DNA of 64,000 bases, taken from Phosphoribacter sp037045045. GTDB taxonomy: Bacteria > Actinomycetota > Actinomycetes > Actinomycetales > Dermatophilaceae. The stretch spans positions 434,001 through 498,000 of the forward strand of contig JBAOHL010000003.1 in NCBI GenBank assembly GCA_037045045.1, given 5' to 3'. A program made the translations under genes and the position numbers. Shown in pieces: positions 37,515 to 45,239 of the stretch. The notes below the pieces were generated by a model that saw only the letters and a program-made list of their open reading frames with translations, was not told the origin of the DNA and did no database searches. How positions within the stretch are numbered: position 1 is the stretch's first letter; every line of letters begins with the position of its first letter.

Positions 37515-38863
37515 GCGCCGACCGCCACGGCGTCGGGCCGATCGAGAGGGACGAGGATCCGCCAGGCGACGGGCAGCAACAGTGCCAGGGCGACGGCGAT
37601 CCCGGTCAGCGCCGAGGTCGGCCCGATGAGCCCCCACAGCAGGCCGAAGCCCAGCGACGAGACGAACCGGGCGACCGCGATGCCGGTCTGCACGAGGGCC
37701 AGACCGCTGGCCCGGCGAGCCGTCGGCACGGCCTGGCTGGTCAGCGCGGCCACTACCCCGTCGGTCGCGGCGTAGTAGACCCCGAGCAGCCCGAGGGTGA
37801 GCAGCGTCCACCCGGGAGCGGTCCAGGCCGGCACGGTCACGACGAACGCGAGGACCAACGGCACGTGGCCCAAGACGAACACCTTGGCCCGTCCCCGCCG
37901 GTCGGCCAGCCGCCCGAACGGCACCGCGCAGATCAGGTATGCCGCGTTTGTCCCGACGTAGAGCAGCGGGAAGAACTGGGCAGCCACCTCGCTGCGACTC
38001 TGGAGCATGAGGTAGAGGAACCCGTCGCCCACGCTGAGCAGGGCGAGCACGGCCGAGACGAGCAGGATGCGCCGCACGTGCGGCAGCCGGATGAGCGCCC
38101 GATCGAGACGGGGGTGGCGCTCGACCTCGCGGGCCTTGGCCAGCGCCTTGGCCCAGGCGCAGTCCCGACAGGTCAATGAACACTCCTCGTGGCCGGCCGG
38201 CCGAGGCGTCGTGGCGATGGCCGCGTCCCGGCGCGGTCGGATGTCTCCGACCCCGAGCCCGAGCACGGCCAGGCCGATCAGGGCGAACGCGAAGGAGACG
38301 ACGAACACCGTCTGGTAGTCGCCGGGCAACAGCGCGAGGACGGTGAAGGCGAGCAACGGCCCGAGCACGGCCCCGAAGGTGTCCATGGCGCGGTGCACGC
38401 CGAAATTGCGCCCGGCAGCCCCCGCCGGAGCCGCGGCAGCGATCATCGCGTCGCGGGGGGCGGTGCGCACCCCCTTGCCGAGGCGGTCCACGGCGATGAC
38501 CGCCGTGACGGCGGCGAATCCTTGACTCACCAGCAAGGCGATCCGCGCGATGGCCGACATCCCGTAGCCGACGAAGGCCACCCACTTCGGACGGTCGCCA
38601 CGGTCGGCGACGTGCCCGGCCGCGATCCGGGCCACCGCGCTCACGCCCTGGTACAGGCCGTCGATGAACCCGTAGGCCAACGGCGACAAGCCAAGAGCGG
38701 CGGTGAGGTACAGCGGCAGGACGGCGTTGACGGCCTCCGACGACACGTCCGTGGCCAGGCTGACGAAGCCGAGCATGACCACCGTCGGGGCCACCGGGCC
38801 ACGAGTGAACGGTCCGGACGCGCGTCGTGCGCGTTCCGTTAGGTACATGACATCGACCCCCAC
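37511..38863 (-). CDS. major facilitator superfamily transporter
   Basis: 450 aa with about 12 hydrophobic helices. The first half has the cytoplasmic-loop motif GHVADRGDRPKW, the MFS motif A (G-x-x-x-D-R-x-x-R-[RK]), repeated as GRLADRRGRAK in the second half. The central loop carries a CSLTCRDC pair of cysteines close to the start of helix 7, which is uncommon and could bind metal. The substrate is unknown. It is cotranscribed with the downstream propeller protein through an ATGA overlap. Confidence 0.85.
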   Translation of the reverse strand: MGVDVMYLTERARRASGPFTRGPVAPTVVMLGFVSLATDVSSEAVNAVLPLYLTAALGLSPLAYGFIDGLYQGVSAVARIAAGHVADRGDRPKWVAFVGYGMSAIARIALLVSQGFAAVTAVIAVDRLGKGVRTAPRDAMIAAAAPAGAAGRNFGVHRAMDTFGAVLGPLLAFTVLALLPGDYQTVFVVSFAFALIGLAVLGLGVGDIRPRRDAAIATTPRPAGHEECSLTCRDCAWAKALAKAREVERHPRLDRALIRLPHVRRILLVSAVLALLSVGDGFLYLMLQSRSEVAAQFFPLLYVGTNAAYLICAVPFGRLADRRGRAKVFVLGHVPLVLAFVVTVPAWTAPGWTLLTLGLLGVYYAATDGVVAALTSQAVPTARRASGLALVQTGIAVARFVSSLGFGLLWGLIGPTSALTGIAVALALLLPVAWRILVPLDRPDAVAVGA

Positions 38864-39031
38864 GGGCCCGGCCGCTCACCGGGTGAGGTCATGGTCCCAC
38901 AGAGCTCTGGGTCGATTCGGGGCTTCCGGGACATCGCCGGGGCGTTCGGCAGCGGCGGTCAGCCGGGGCATTGGCCAGGATGGGGCGCCGGCGCGGTTTG
39001 CCGGCGAACCGACGAGCTTCACCGGCGAGGT

Positions 39032-39994
39032 TCAGCCCAGGTGGGCGAGCACCGCGTCGGCGGCCGAGTACGGATCGGTCCGCCCGGCCACGACGGACTC
39101 GGCGTAGTCGTCGATGCCCTGCCCAGACCGAAGGTCGCCCATCCGGTCGCGTAGCGCGGTCAGCGCGATCGCCTCGATTTCGTCGCCGGCCCGACGCAGT
39201 CGCCGTTCCCGCAGCGTGCCGGTGCGTTCGAGCCAGTCGAGGTGCTTGTCGAGGGCCTCCATCACCTCGTCGACCCCCTGGCCCCGGGCGGCCACGGTCT
39301 TGACGACGGGTGGGCGCCACAGCCCGGGTTCGGTGCGATCGCCGAGCGAGATCATGTGGCGCAGGTCGCGTACGGTCGCGTCGGCGCCGTCGCGGTCGGC
39401 CTTGTTGACGACGAAGACGTCACCGATCTCGAGGATCCCGGCCTTGGCGGCCTGAATGCCGTCGCCCATCCCCGGGGCCAGGAGTACCAGCGTCGTGTCG
39501 GCCAGGCCGGCGATCTCGACCTCGGACTGGCCGACCCCGACGGTCTCGACGAGGATGATCTCGCAGCCTGCGGCGTCGAGCACGCGGATCGCCTGCGGGG
39601 TCGTCCAGGACAACCCCCCGAGGTGCCCCCGCGAGGCCATCGAGCGGATGTAGACGTCCGGATCGAGCGCGTGGTCCTGCATCCTGATCCGGTCGCCGAG
39701 CAGCGCCCCGCCCGAGAATGGCGAGGACGGGTCAACCGCGAGGACCCCGATGCGCTTGCCCCGGGCCCGGTATGCCGCGACGACGGTGTTCGTCGACGTC
39801 GACTTGCCAACGCCGGGCGATCCGGTCAGGCCGATGACGTACGCCTCGCCGGTATGCGGCGCCAGCGCTGCCATGACCTCGCGCAGCGCGGGGTGACCAT
39901 CCTCGACGAGGGAGATCAGCCGGGCGACCGCACGCGGTGACCCGGCCCTGGCCGAGGCGACCAGAGCCGGGACGTCGACCGGACGAGGCGGCAT
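39032..39994 (-). CDS. meaB: methylmalonyl-CoA mutase-associated GTPase MeaB
   Basis: 320 aa G3E-family GTPase that loads and protects the B12 cofactor of acyl-CoA mutases. The P-loop is GSPGVGKS (58-65), then DPSSPFSGGALLGDRIRM, the switch segment ETVGVGQSEVEIAGLAD and the base-specificity motif NKADRDGAD. The C-terminal dimerisation arm (LRERRLRRAGDEIEAIALTA) is present. The ATG lies within a GTATGCCG octamer and has no clear ribosome-binding site. It is 17 bp downstream of the thiolase gene. Clients in the window are the mutase at 26.2 kb and ethylmalonyl-CoA mutase at 56.3 kb. Confidence 0.93.
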   Translation of the reverse strand: MPPRPVDVPALVASARAGSPRAVARLISLVEDGHPALREVMAALAPHTGEAYVIGLTGSPGVGKSTSTNTVVAAYRARGKRIGVLAVDPSSPFSGGALLGDRIRMQDHALDPDVYIRSMASRGHLGGLSWTTPQAIRVLDAAGCEIILVETVGVGQSEVEIAGLADTTLVLLAPGMGDGIQAAKAGILEIGDVFVVNKADRDGADATVRDLRHMISLGDRTEPGLWRPPVVKTVAARGQGVDEVMEALDKHLDWLERTGTLRERRLRRAGDEIEAIALTALRDRMGDLRSGQGIDDYAESVVAGRTDPYSAADAVLAHLG

Positions 39995-40011
39995 ACCGCC
40001 GATGCCTGAGC

Positions 40012-41208
40012 TCAGGCCTTGGGAACGCGGACGATGAGCGCGTCGCCCTGCCCGCCGCCGCCGCACAGCGCGGCCGCGCCGATGCCGCCGCCGCGACGCT
40101 TGAGCTCCAGGGCCAGGTGCAGGACGATCCGGGCGCCGGACATGCCGACGGGGTGGCCCATGGCGACCGCGCCACCGTTGACGTTGACCTTGTCGGGGTC
40201 GACGCCGAGTTCCTTCGTCGACGCGAGCCCGACCGCGGCGAACGCTTCGTTGAGCTCGAGCAGGTCGAGGTCGGTCGGGGCAATGCCCTCCTTCTCGCAC
40301 GCCTTGGCCACGGCGCGCGCCGGCTGGGACTGCAGGGTCGAGTCCGGCCCGGCGACGAGACCAGCGGACCCGATCTCGGCAAGCCAGGTCAACCCGAGTT
40401 CCTCGGCCTTTGCCTTGCTCATGACGACGACGGCGGCGGCTCCGTCGGAGATCTGCGAGGCGCTGCCCGCGGTGATCGTCCCGTCCTTGGAGAACGCCGG
40501 GCGCAGGGCGCCGAGGGATTCGGCGGTCGTCGCGCCGCGCACGCCTTCGTCGGCCTTGAACTCCAGGGCGTCGCCCTTGCGCTGCGGGATCGACACCGCG
40601 ACGACCTCGTCGTCGAACACGCCGTCCTTCCAGGCTTGGGCGGCCAGCTGGTGGCTGCGTGCGGAGAACTCGTCCTGCTCGGCGCGGGTGAACTGCCGGT
40701 CGCCGACGTTGGCGGAGTCGGTGAGCAGACCCATCGCCTGGTTGGTGTAGACGTCCCACAGGCCGTCGTAGTCCATGTGGTCTCGCAGTCGGACGTTGCC
40801 GTACTTGTAGCCCTCGCGGCTCTTCTCGAGCAGGTGGGGAGCGTTGGTCATCGACTCCATACCCCCGGCAACGACGATGTCGTACTCGCCGGCTCGGATC
40901 ATCTGGTCGGCGAGGATGATCGCCTCGATGCCCGACAGGCACACCTTGTTGACGGTCAGCGCCGCCACCTCCATCGGGATGCCGGCCTTGACCGCGGCCT
41001 GGCGCGCGGTGATCTGGCCGCACCCGGCCTGCAGCACGTGGCCCATGATCACGTACTCGACCTGCTCGGGGCTCACGCCGGCCTTGTCCAGGGCGCCCTT
41101 GATCGCGAAACCGCCGAGGTCGGTGGCCGCGAAGTCCTTGAGGGAGCCCAGCAGGCGCCCCATTCCGGTGCGCGCACCGGCGACGATGACCGACGTGTTC
41201 GAGCTCAT
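40012..41208 (-). CDS. acetyl-CoA C-acetyltransferase (thiolase)
   Basis: 398 aa biosynthetic-type thiolase that condenses two acetyl-CoA to acetoacetyl-CoA. The nucleophile is C90 in NKVCLSGIEAI, followed by the late motifs NVNGGAVAMGHPVGMSGAR (catalytic His) and ALCGGGGQGDA (second Cys). A GTG 12 bases upstream is in frame, but ATG 41208 follows a GGAGGT site and matches the family N-terminus. It is the entry step to the ethylmalonyl-CoA route completed by the dehydrogenase, Ccr and Ecm elsewhere in the window. MeaB follows it directly. Confidence 0.94.
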   Translation of the reverse strand: MSSNTSVIVAGARTGMGRLLGSLKDFAATDLGGFAIKGALDKAGVSPEQVEYVIMGHVLQAGCGQITARQAAVKAGIPMEVAALTVNKVCLSGIEAIILADQMIRAGEYDIVVAGGMESMTNAPHLLEKSREGYKYGNVRLRDHMDYDGLWDVYTNQAMGLLTDSANVGDRQFTRAEQDEFSARSHQLAAQAWKDGVFDDEVVAVSIPQRKGDALEFKADEGVRGATTAESLGALRPAFSKDGTITAGSASQISDGAAAVVVMSKAKAEELGLTWLAEIGSAGLVAGPDSTLQSQPARAVAKACEKEGIAPTDLDLLELNEAFAAVGLASTKELGVDPDKVNVNGGAVAMGHPVGMSGARIVLHLALELKRRGGGIGAAALCGGGGQGDALIVRVPKA

Positions 41209-41312
41209 GGAGACCTCCACAGAAGGGCGACGCTGACCTGTCGTCTCACTCTAGCCGCGGGCACGTCGGCGGTCGCGGCCCCCAAGGTGGCGCTCACCAC
41301 ATCCCCGCGGCG

Positions 41313-41335
41313 CGGCATACCCCCGCGGTATGCCG
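41313..41335. repeat. inverted pair of CGGCATAC / GTATGCCG octamers in a divergent promoter region
   Basis: CGGCATAC (41313-41320) and GTATGCCG (41328-41335) face each other across seven bases, forming a perfect 8-bp stem extendable with the flanking C/G bases. It lies between the divergent thiolase and epimerase genes, 20 bases before the epimerase start. Confidence 0.6.
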
Positions 41336-41341
41336 TGGCCC

Positions 41342-41347
41342 TACCCT
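41342..41347 (+). promoter_or_regulatory. -10 element of a leaderless promoter for methylmalonyl-CoA epimerase
   Basis: TACCCT stands seven bases before ATG 41355, and no Shine-Dalgarno sequence lies between. Confidence 0.45.
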
Positions 41348-41354
41348 CGCTGGT

Positions 41355-41801
41355 ATGGCCGCCGCAGACGCCCCCCTGTTCACCCACATCGACCACGTCG
41401 GCATCGCCGTCGCCGACCTCGACGCCGCCATCGCGTTCTACCGCGACACCTACGGGATGACCTGCCTGCACGAGGAGGTCAACGAGGAACAAGGCGTCCG
41501 CGAGGCGATGATGGCCGTCGGCGACTCGACCTCGTGCATCCAGCTGCTCATGCCGCTCAACCCCGACACGACGATCGCGAAGTTCCTCGCCAAGTCCGGC
41601 CCGGGCATCCAGCAGATGGCCTACCGGGTCGCCGACATCGACGCGGTGTGCGCGACACTGCGCGAGCGGGGCGTGCGGCTGCTGTACGAGGTACCCAAGC
41701 GCGGGACCTCCAACAGCCGGGTCAACTTCATCCACCCCAAGGACGCCGGGGGTGTGCTCGTCGAGCTCGTCGAACCGGCCGCTGCTGGCGGGCACCACTG
41801 A
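41355..41801 (+). CDS. mce: methylmalonyl-CoA epimerase
   Basis: 148 aa vicinal-oxygen-chelate fold enzyme that interconverts (S)- and (R)-methylmalonyl- (and ethylmalonyl-) CoA. Metal ligands fit IDHVGIAVADLDAAIAFY (12-29, H14), the middle strand SCIQLLMP, the strand IQQMAYRVADID and the final VNFIHPKDAGGVLVELVEP with its glutamate. It starts with a leaderless promoter. It is two bases from the next gene, so the two are cotranscribed, and divergent from the thiolase/meaB pair. Confidence 0.93.
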   Translation: MAAADAPLFTHIDHVGIAVADLDAAIAFYRDTYGMTCLHEEVNEEQGVREAMMAVGDSTSCIQLLMPLNPDTTIAKFLAKSGPGIQQMAYRVADIDAVCATLRERGVRLLYEVPKRGTSNSRVNFIHPKDAGGVLVELVEPAAAGGHH

Positions 41802-41803
41802 CG

Positions 41804-42205
41804 GTGGAGTCGCTCGAGGTCGAGGTCGCCAGCGGGTCCCGGCTGGTCACCGACCTCACCGCCGAGGTCCGGCGGTTCTGTGCCGGCCGCGCGGACGGGT
41901 TGGTCAGCGTCTTCGTGCCGCACGCGACGGCAGGGGTGGCTGTCCTGGAGACCGGTTCGGGCAGCGAGGCCGATCTGGCCGACGCTCTGGAGCGGGTGTT
42001 CCCGGTGGCCGATGTCTACCGTCATCGGCACGGCTCTCTGGGGCATGGCCGTGACCACGTGGTTCCGGCGTTCGTCTCGCCCTCGCTCACCGTGCCGGTG
42101 GTCAGTGGGCAGCTGCTGCTCGGCGTGTGGCAGAGCATCGTGCTCGTCGACACCAACGGCGACAACCCTCGGCGTCGGGTGATCCTCAGCTTCCTGTCCG
42201 GCTGA
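41804..42205 (+). CDS. YjbQ/UPF0047 family protein
   Basis: 133 aa. The family signature runs from VSVFVPHATAGVAVLE to GHGRDHVVPAFVSPSLTVPV and ends with WQSIVLVDTNGDNPRRRV. YjbQ proteins bind a metal or phosphate in the His-lined pocket, and some show weak thiamine-phosphate synthase activity in vivo. The GTG start is two bases after the epimerase stop. A 15-bp direct repeat begins in its last codons and duplicates the stop region. Confidence 0.88.
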   Translation: MESLEVEVASGSRLVTDLTAEVRRFCAGRADGLVSVFVPHATAGVAVLETGSGSEADLADALERVFPVADVYRHRHGSLGHGRDHVVPAFVSPSLTVPVVSGQLLLGVWQSIVLVDTNGDNPRRRVILSFLSG

Positions 42206-42229
42206 CGAACCTTGTGTCCGGCTGACGAA
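42195..42229 (+). repeat. 15-bp direct repeat duplicating the 3' end of yjbQ
   Basis: TGTCCGGCTGACGAA occurs at 42195-42209 and 42215-42229, a period of 20 bases. The first copy contains the yjbQ stop codon. It marks the left edge of the repeat-rich 42-46 kb island. Confidence 0.7.
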
Positions 42230-42310
42230 TCCCGGTCGGGCCTCCTGCCCGGCGACCTCAGGGCCCCGGTGCTCGGCCTGGCGTCGCATCGTGCCGGTTG
42301 TGATGCGCTG

Positions 42311-42348
42311 TGGCAGGTCGGACGTGCCACGACGCGAGACAACTGCCA
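42311..42348. repeat. nested inverted-repeat element, copy A (degenerate)
   Basis: The inner arms TGGCAGGTC (42311-42319) and GACGTGCCA (42321-42329) pair with one mismatch, and a right outer arm CAACTGCCA lies at 42340-42348. The left outer arm is lost. It is related to copies B (45108) and C (46108), and lies downstream of the first lipoprotein gene. Confidence 0.6.
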
Positions 42349-42438
42349 CAACGCGCCGCTTCCCGCCTGGGTGGACCCCGAACGCAGATGGCGAGCGACC
42401 GACTCGCACACCCGCTTAGAGCGCTTGGAACAGTCAGG

Positions 42439-43281
42439 TCAGACTCCCTGGAACCGTTCGACCCTCCACACCGAGGAGAACTTGAGGGTCAACAAGACGT
42501 CCAGACGCTTGGCTACGATGAAGTCGACAGGTCGGCCGTGATCATCGACTAAGTCGACTCTCTTCTGATTGATTGTCACGATGACCCCGGCGTTCTGCGT
42601 GTCGAACGTCTGCGTGTACACCCGTTCCGCCGTCCACGAGTCCCCGGCTGCGTGTTTTCCGGCTGCGGCGTTGCCTGCAATCAGATCCCTGATCGCCTTA
42701 CACCCTGGGCAGCTCGGACCGGTCACGAGGTCCAACACGGCAGGGTCGGACGTGCGGAGTGCGACGTTCATGCGGTCGACGTAATAGCGGGCGAAGGCCT
42801 CTGCTCCGGCGATGGTGTTCGGCCGGGCGGCGGGCGGGATGGCCGGGTCCGTTGTCGGCACGGCGGTTGTCGGCACGGCGGTTGTCGGCACGGCGGTTGT
42901 CGGCACAGCCGTTGTCGGCACGGCGGTCGTCGGCACGGCGGTCGTCGGCACGGCGGTCGTCGGCACGGCGGTCGTCGGCACGGCGGTCGTCGGCACGGCG
43001 GTCGTCGGCACGGCGGTCGTCGGCACGGCGGTCGTCGGCACGGCGGTCGTCGGCACGGCGGTCGTCGGCACGGCGGTCGTCGGCACGGCGGTCGTCGGCG
43101 GTGACGTTGGAGCCTGATCGGTCCCGAGCGAACACGCGGTGGGTGCCAACGCAACGGCGACGACGAATAGCAGCCTGACCAGCGCGCACCTCGGCACGCC
43201 CCCCGGGGCTTTCGGTGACCAGGTCTCGATCACATCGGGGAGGCGGGCAGGTCGCATCGGTGCCTGGCGCCGAGAACTCAT
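42439..43281 (-). CDS. lipoprotein with an expanded TTAVP repeat stalk (DUF6318-like), paralogue 1
   Basis: 280 aa. The signal peptide ends in lipobox APTAC with C50. The next roughly 85 residues are almost only the five-residue repeat TTAVP, 16 DNA units long. The globular part (about 140-280) has AFARYYVDRMN, the pair CPGC in GPSCPGCKAI and a beta-rich end (GVIVTINQKRVDLVD, FSSVWRVERFQGV). I believe this resembles the DUF6318 family of actinobacterial lipoproteins, with modest certainty. Function is unknown. The ATG overlaps the stop of the decayed paralogue upstream (ATGA). The rigid Pro/Thr stalk would hold the domain away from the membrane. Confidence 0.78.
   Translation of the reverse strand: MSSRRQAPMRPARLPDVIETWSPKAPGGVPRCALVRLLFVVAVALAPTACSLGTDQAPTSPPTTAVPTTAVPTTAVPTTAVPTTAVPTTAVPTTAVPTTAVPTTAVPTTAVPTTAVPTTAVPTTAVPTTAVPTTAVPTTAVPTTDPAIPPAARPNTIAGAEAFARYYVDRMNVALRTSDPAVLDLVTGPSCPGCKAIRDLIAGNAAAGKHAAGDSWTAERVYTQTFDTQNAGVIVTINQKRVDLVDDHGRPVDFIVAKRLDVLLTLKFSSVWRVERFQGV
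42856..43095 (-). repeat. 16 tandem copies of a 15-bp coding repeat
   Basis: Sixteen perfectly phased 15-bp units (plus-strand CGGCACGGCGGTCGT). The first five differ by a single T (GTTGT for GTCGT), and the unit at 42901 has a further two changes. The repeat keeps the reading frame and encodes TTAVP on the minus strand. The most identical units are at the N-terminal side of the stalk, a sign of recent slippage. Paralogues 2 and 3 carry only two such units, so copy number is the variable. Confidence 0.95.
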
Positions 43282-43560
43282 GTGGGTTGCGCCTCACCCA
43301 TGATCTCACTCACGCGCCACACCCCCTGATATTCGAGCTCGCACAGCAACCCCGCCCAGCGACGCGCCCTGCTGCCGGCTCCCGACCCTCGACCCACGCC
43401 CGTTCGCCAGGTGAGCGGCCGCTCCCCCGCACCACTCTTGGCACGCGCACCATCGGCAGCCCCCTGTACGCCGCCCCGCGAGCAGCCGCCGCCATCACTC
43501 GCCGTGCTGGCGGGCGTCCCGTTTCCTCGCGGATCTGGCCCGCGATGTGCGCCACCCCAG
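43278..43560 (-). pseudogene. decayed lipoprotein paralogue (C-terminal fragment, frameshifted)
   Basis: The last 25 codons read LLCELEYQGVWRVSEIMGEA then QPT and stop, clearly homologous to the end of paralogue 3 (LVFELIRDGTWRVLEIKTEV, then QPP). Upstream the similarity continues weakly in another frame (AAYRGLP, REPAAGRVAGRG against TPYRETP, GGQPQGRVVDRG), so a frameshift near 43350 is likely. No signal peptide or start is left. Its stop overlaps the ATG of paralogue 1 exactly as paralogue 3's stop overlaps paralogue 2, showing it was once a coupled member of the array. The rest of the gap to paralogue 2 shows no gene. Confidence 0.55.
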
Positions 43561-43578
43561 CTTTGCGCCCGTGAGATA

Positions 43579-44250
43579 TCACGAGGGCATCCCGTCGGCT
43601 TTGAGTTCCGCCACTTGCCAGCCAGCCCGGAATTCCAGCACGAAGACCAGGCCGCCGTTGCTCTCCGGCACGGTTTCCACGACCGACCCACTGGAGTCCA
43701 CAACATGCCCCGCTGGCTGTGATCCGCGCGCCCGCACAGTCGCGTGGCCCGGCGTCCAAGCGAGCCCCACGATGGTGCGGGCGTCGAAGGGGATTCCCGC
43801 GTATCTCAAACCCCGATTCCGGTAGTCCTGTGCTGTCCCGATGTATGCGCAGGTCTTGCTGGTTGGCAAGCAGAGCGGAACAAGCAGCGTTGGGTCGGCA
43901 TCGGTCCAACTGCGGTTGAACTGGGCGATGACGTACCTGACGAACTCCTGACCGCCTTCGATTGAGTCCACCCGGGCGGCGGGCGGGATGCCCGGGTCCG
44001 TGGTCGGTACAGCGGTCGTCGGCACCGCGAGCGTCGGCTGGGAACTCGTCGTTGACGTCCCCCCCGAGCTCGTCATCGCACCGGTAGAGCCGCTCGTCGA
44101 CGCAATTGGCATTGGGTCGCCACCGGCTGAACACGCGGTGGGTGCCACGGCAACCGCGACGACTAACAGCAGACCGACCAGCCGAGGCGCTCGGACGATG
44201 TCAGACCGCCGAAGGAGGCCTGCGGTCGCGCAATCGGGTCGCCGTTTCAT
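43579..44250 (-). CDS. lipoprotein, paralogue 2
   Basis: 223 aa. The start MKRRPDCATAGLLRRSDIVR leads into a hydrophobic segment and the lipobox APTAC with C40. A Ser/Thr/Gly linker (ASTSGSTGAMTSSGGTSTTS) and two VPTTA units precede the motif DPGIPPAARVDSIEG shared by all paralogues. The domain has QEFVRYVIAQFN, a cysteine pair spaced six apart (LCLPTSKTCAYI), and ends FVLEFRAGWQVAELKADG. Its ATG overlaps the stop of paralogue 3 (ATGA). The near-identical linker and spacing show a recent tandem duplication. Function is unknown. Confidence 0.78.
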   Translation of the reverse strand: MKRRPDCATAGLLRRSDIVRAPRLVGLLLVVAVAVAPTACSAGGDPMPIASTSGSTGAMTSSGGTSTTSSQPTLAVPTTAVPTTDPGIPPAARVDSIEGGQEFVRYVIAQFNRSWTDADPTLLVPLCLPTSKTCAYIGTAQDYRNRGLRYAGIPFDARTIVGLAWTPGHATVRARGSQPAGHVVDSSGSVVETVPESNGGLVFVLEFRAGWQVAELKADGMPS

Positions 44251-44948
44251 GGCGGCTGCACCTCGGTCTTGATCTCCAAGACGCGCCAAGTCCCGTCCCG
44301 AATCAACTCGAAAACAAGGGCAATCCGCGAGGCATCGACGGTTAGAACCGTTGCGCCACCGCGATCCACCACCCGACCCTGTGGTTGCCCTCCGTAAGCC
44401 CGAACCGTGGCCGAACCAGAAGCCCAATTCGTTCCGATGACTGGGGTTTCCCGATAGGGCGTGCCGTCGTAGTGAAGGCCCTTCGCCTCGTACTCGCGGG
44501 CCTTGCCGATGAGCTCCATGCAGGTCTTGCTCGCGGCCGTACACAACGGCGCCAAGAGCGACGAATCGGGACGAGTCCAGCTCTCGTTCGCGCGATGCAG
44601 GAAGTACTTCACGAACTCCTGGGCGCCCTCGATGGAGTCCTCCCTGGCAGCCGGCGGGATGCCCGGATCTGTGGTCGGTACAGCGGTCGTCGGCACCGCG
44701 AGCGTCGGTTGGCCACTCGTCGTTGACGTCCGGCCCGAGCTCGTCATCGCACCGGTGGAGCCGCTCGTCGACGCAGTTGGCAGTGGATCGGCACTCGACG
44801 AACACCCGGTCGGCGCAATCGCGACCGCGACGACGATGGGTAACCCCGCCAACGCACCTGCCCACCGGTCGTGCCGAATGCGGCGATCAACGACCGAGCC
44901 GGCTCGAGCCAACCGCGCACGGGCGCCGAACGCTGGACACCACCCCAT
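44247..44948 (-). CDS. lipoprotein, paralogue 3
   Basis: 233 aa from ATG 44948. The frame is open 36 codons further, but this start is supported because the sequence at exactly 64 bases upstream (CGAGTATGCCAACG on the plus strand) matches that at 64 bases upstream of paralogue 4. The lipobox is APTGC with C49. The linker (ASTSGSTGAMTSSGRTSTTS) and VPTTAVPTTDPGIPPAARED are nearly identical to paralogue 2. The domain carries LCTAASKTCMELIGKAREYE and ends LVFELIRDGTWRVLEIKTEV. It is the upstream member of a coupled pair. Confidence 0.78.
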   Translation of the reverse strand: MGWCPAFGARARLARAGSVVDRRIRHDRWAGALAGLPIVVAVAIAPTGCSSSADPLPTASTSGSTGAMTSSGRTSTTSGQPTLAVPTTAVPTTDPGIPPAAREDSIEGAQEFVKYFLHRANESWTRPDSSLLAPLCTAASKTCMELIGKAREYEAKGLHYDGTPYRETPVIGTNWASGSATVRAYGGQPQGRVVDRGGATVLTVDASRIALVFELIRDGTWRVLEIKTEVQPP

Positions 44949-45011
44949 GACCGACCCCTGTCCACCGCGTCGCGGGCAACCCAACGGCCCGCCCGACCCA
45001 CGTCTCCCGAC

Positions 45012-45164
45012 CGAGTATGCCAACGCCGCACCCGCCGCGCCCGGCGTCGTCCACAAGCCCGAACGTCGACCCCACGATCACGGCGCCAGTTCGCCGACGG
45101 GGTGTCCTGGCAGTTGCGACACGTCCTGGCACGTCGGGCCTGCCACGTTGCGAGGCACGTGCCA
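45012..45164. repeat. duplicated upstream module of the lipoprotein genes, with inverted-repeat element copy B
   Basis: CGAGTATGCCAACG (45012-45025) and a nested inverted repeat recur at 45972-45985 and 46108-46164. In copy B the outer left arm TGGCAGTTG is at 45108-45116, and the inner arms TGGCACGTC (45127-45135) and GGCCTGCCA (45137-45145) pair imperfectly. The outer right arm is degenerate (GGCACGTGCCA, 45154-45164). On the minus strand the first block reads GGCATACTCG, a possible -10 (CATACT) for a leadered transcript of paralogue 3. The rest of the 44949-45239 gap holds nothing else I can support. Confidence 0.65.
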
Positions 45165-45239
45165 CGACACGCTCCCCCGCCGCCGGATGGTGAGCCATCC
45201 AGGCACCCACCACGTCGCCGTGCTCACCTTCCCCTGTCC

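Noticed and set aside
38864..39031. A small plus-strand gene (from 38891) between the MFS and meaB genes
   Set aside because: The product is low complexity with no domain and overlaps the meaB 3' end antisense. No supporting ribosome-binding site was seen.
42856..43095. Possible CRISPR or non-coding satellite
   Set aside because: Repeat units are 15 bp, contiguous and in frame within a lipoprotein gene.
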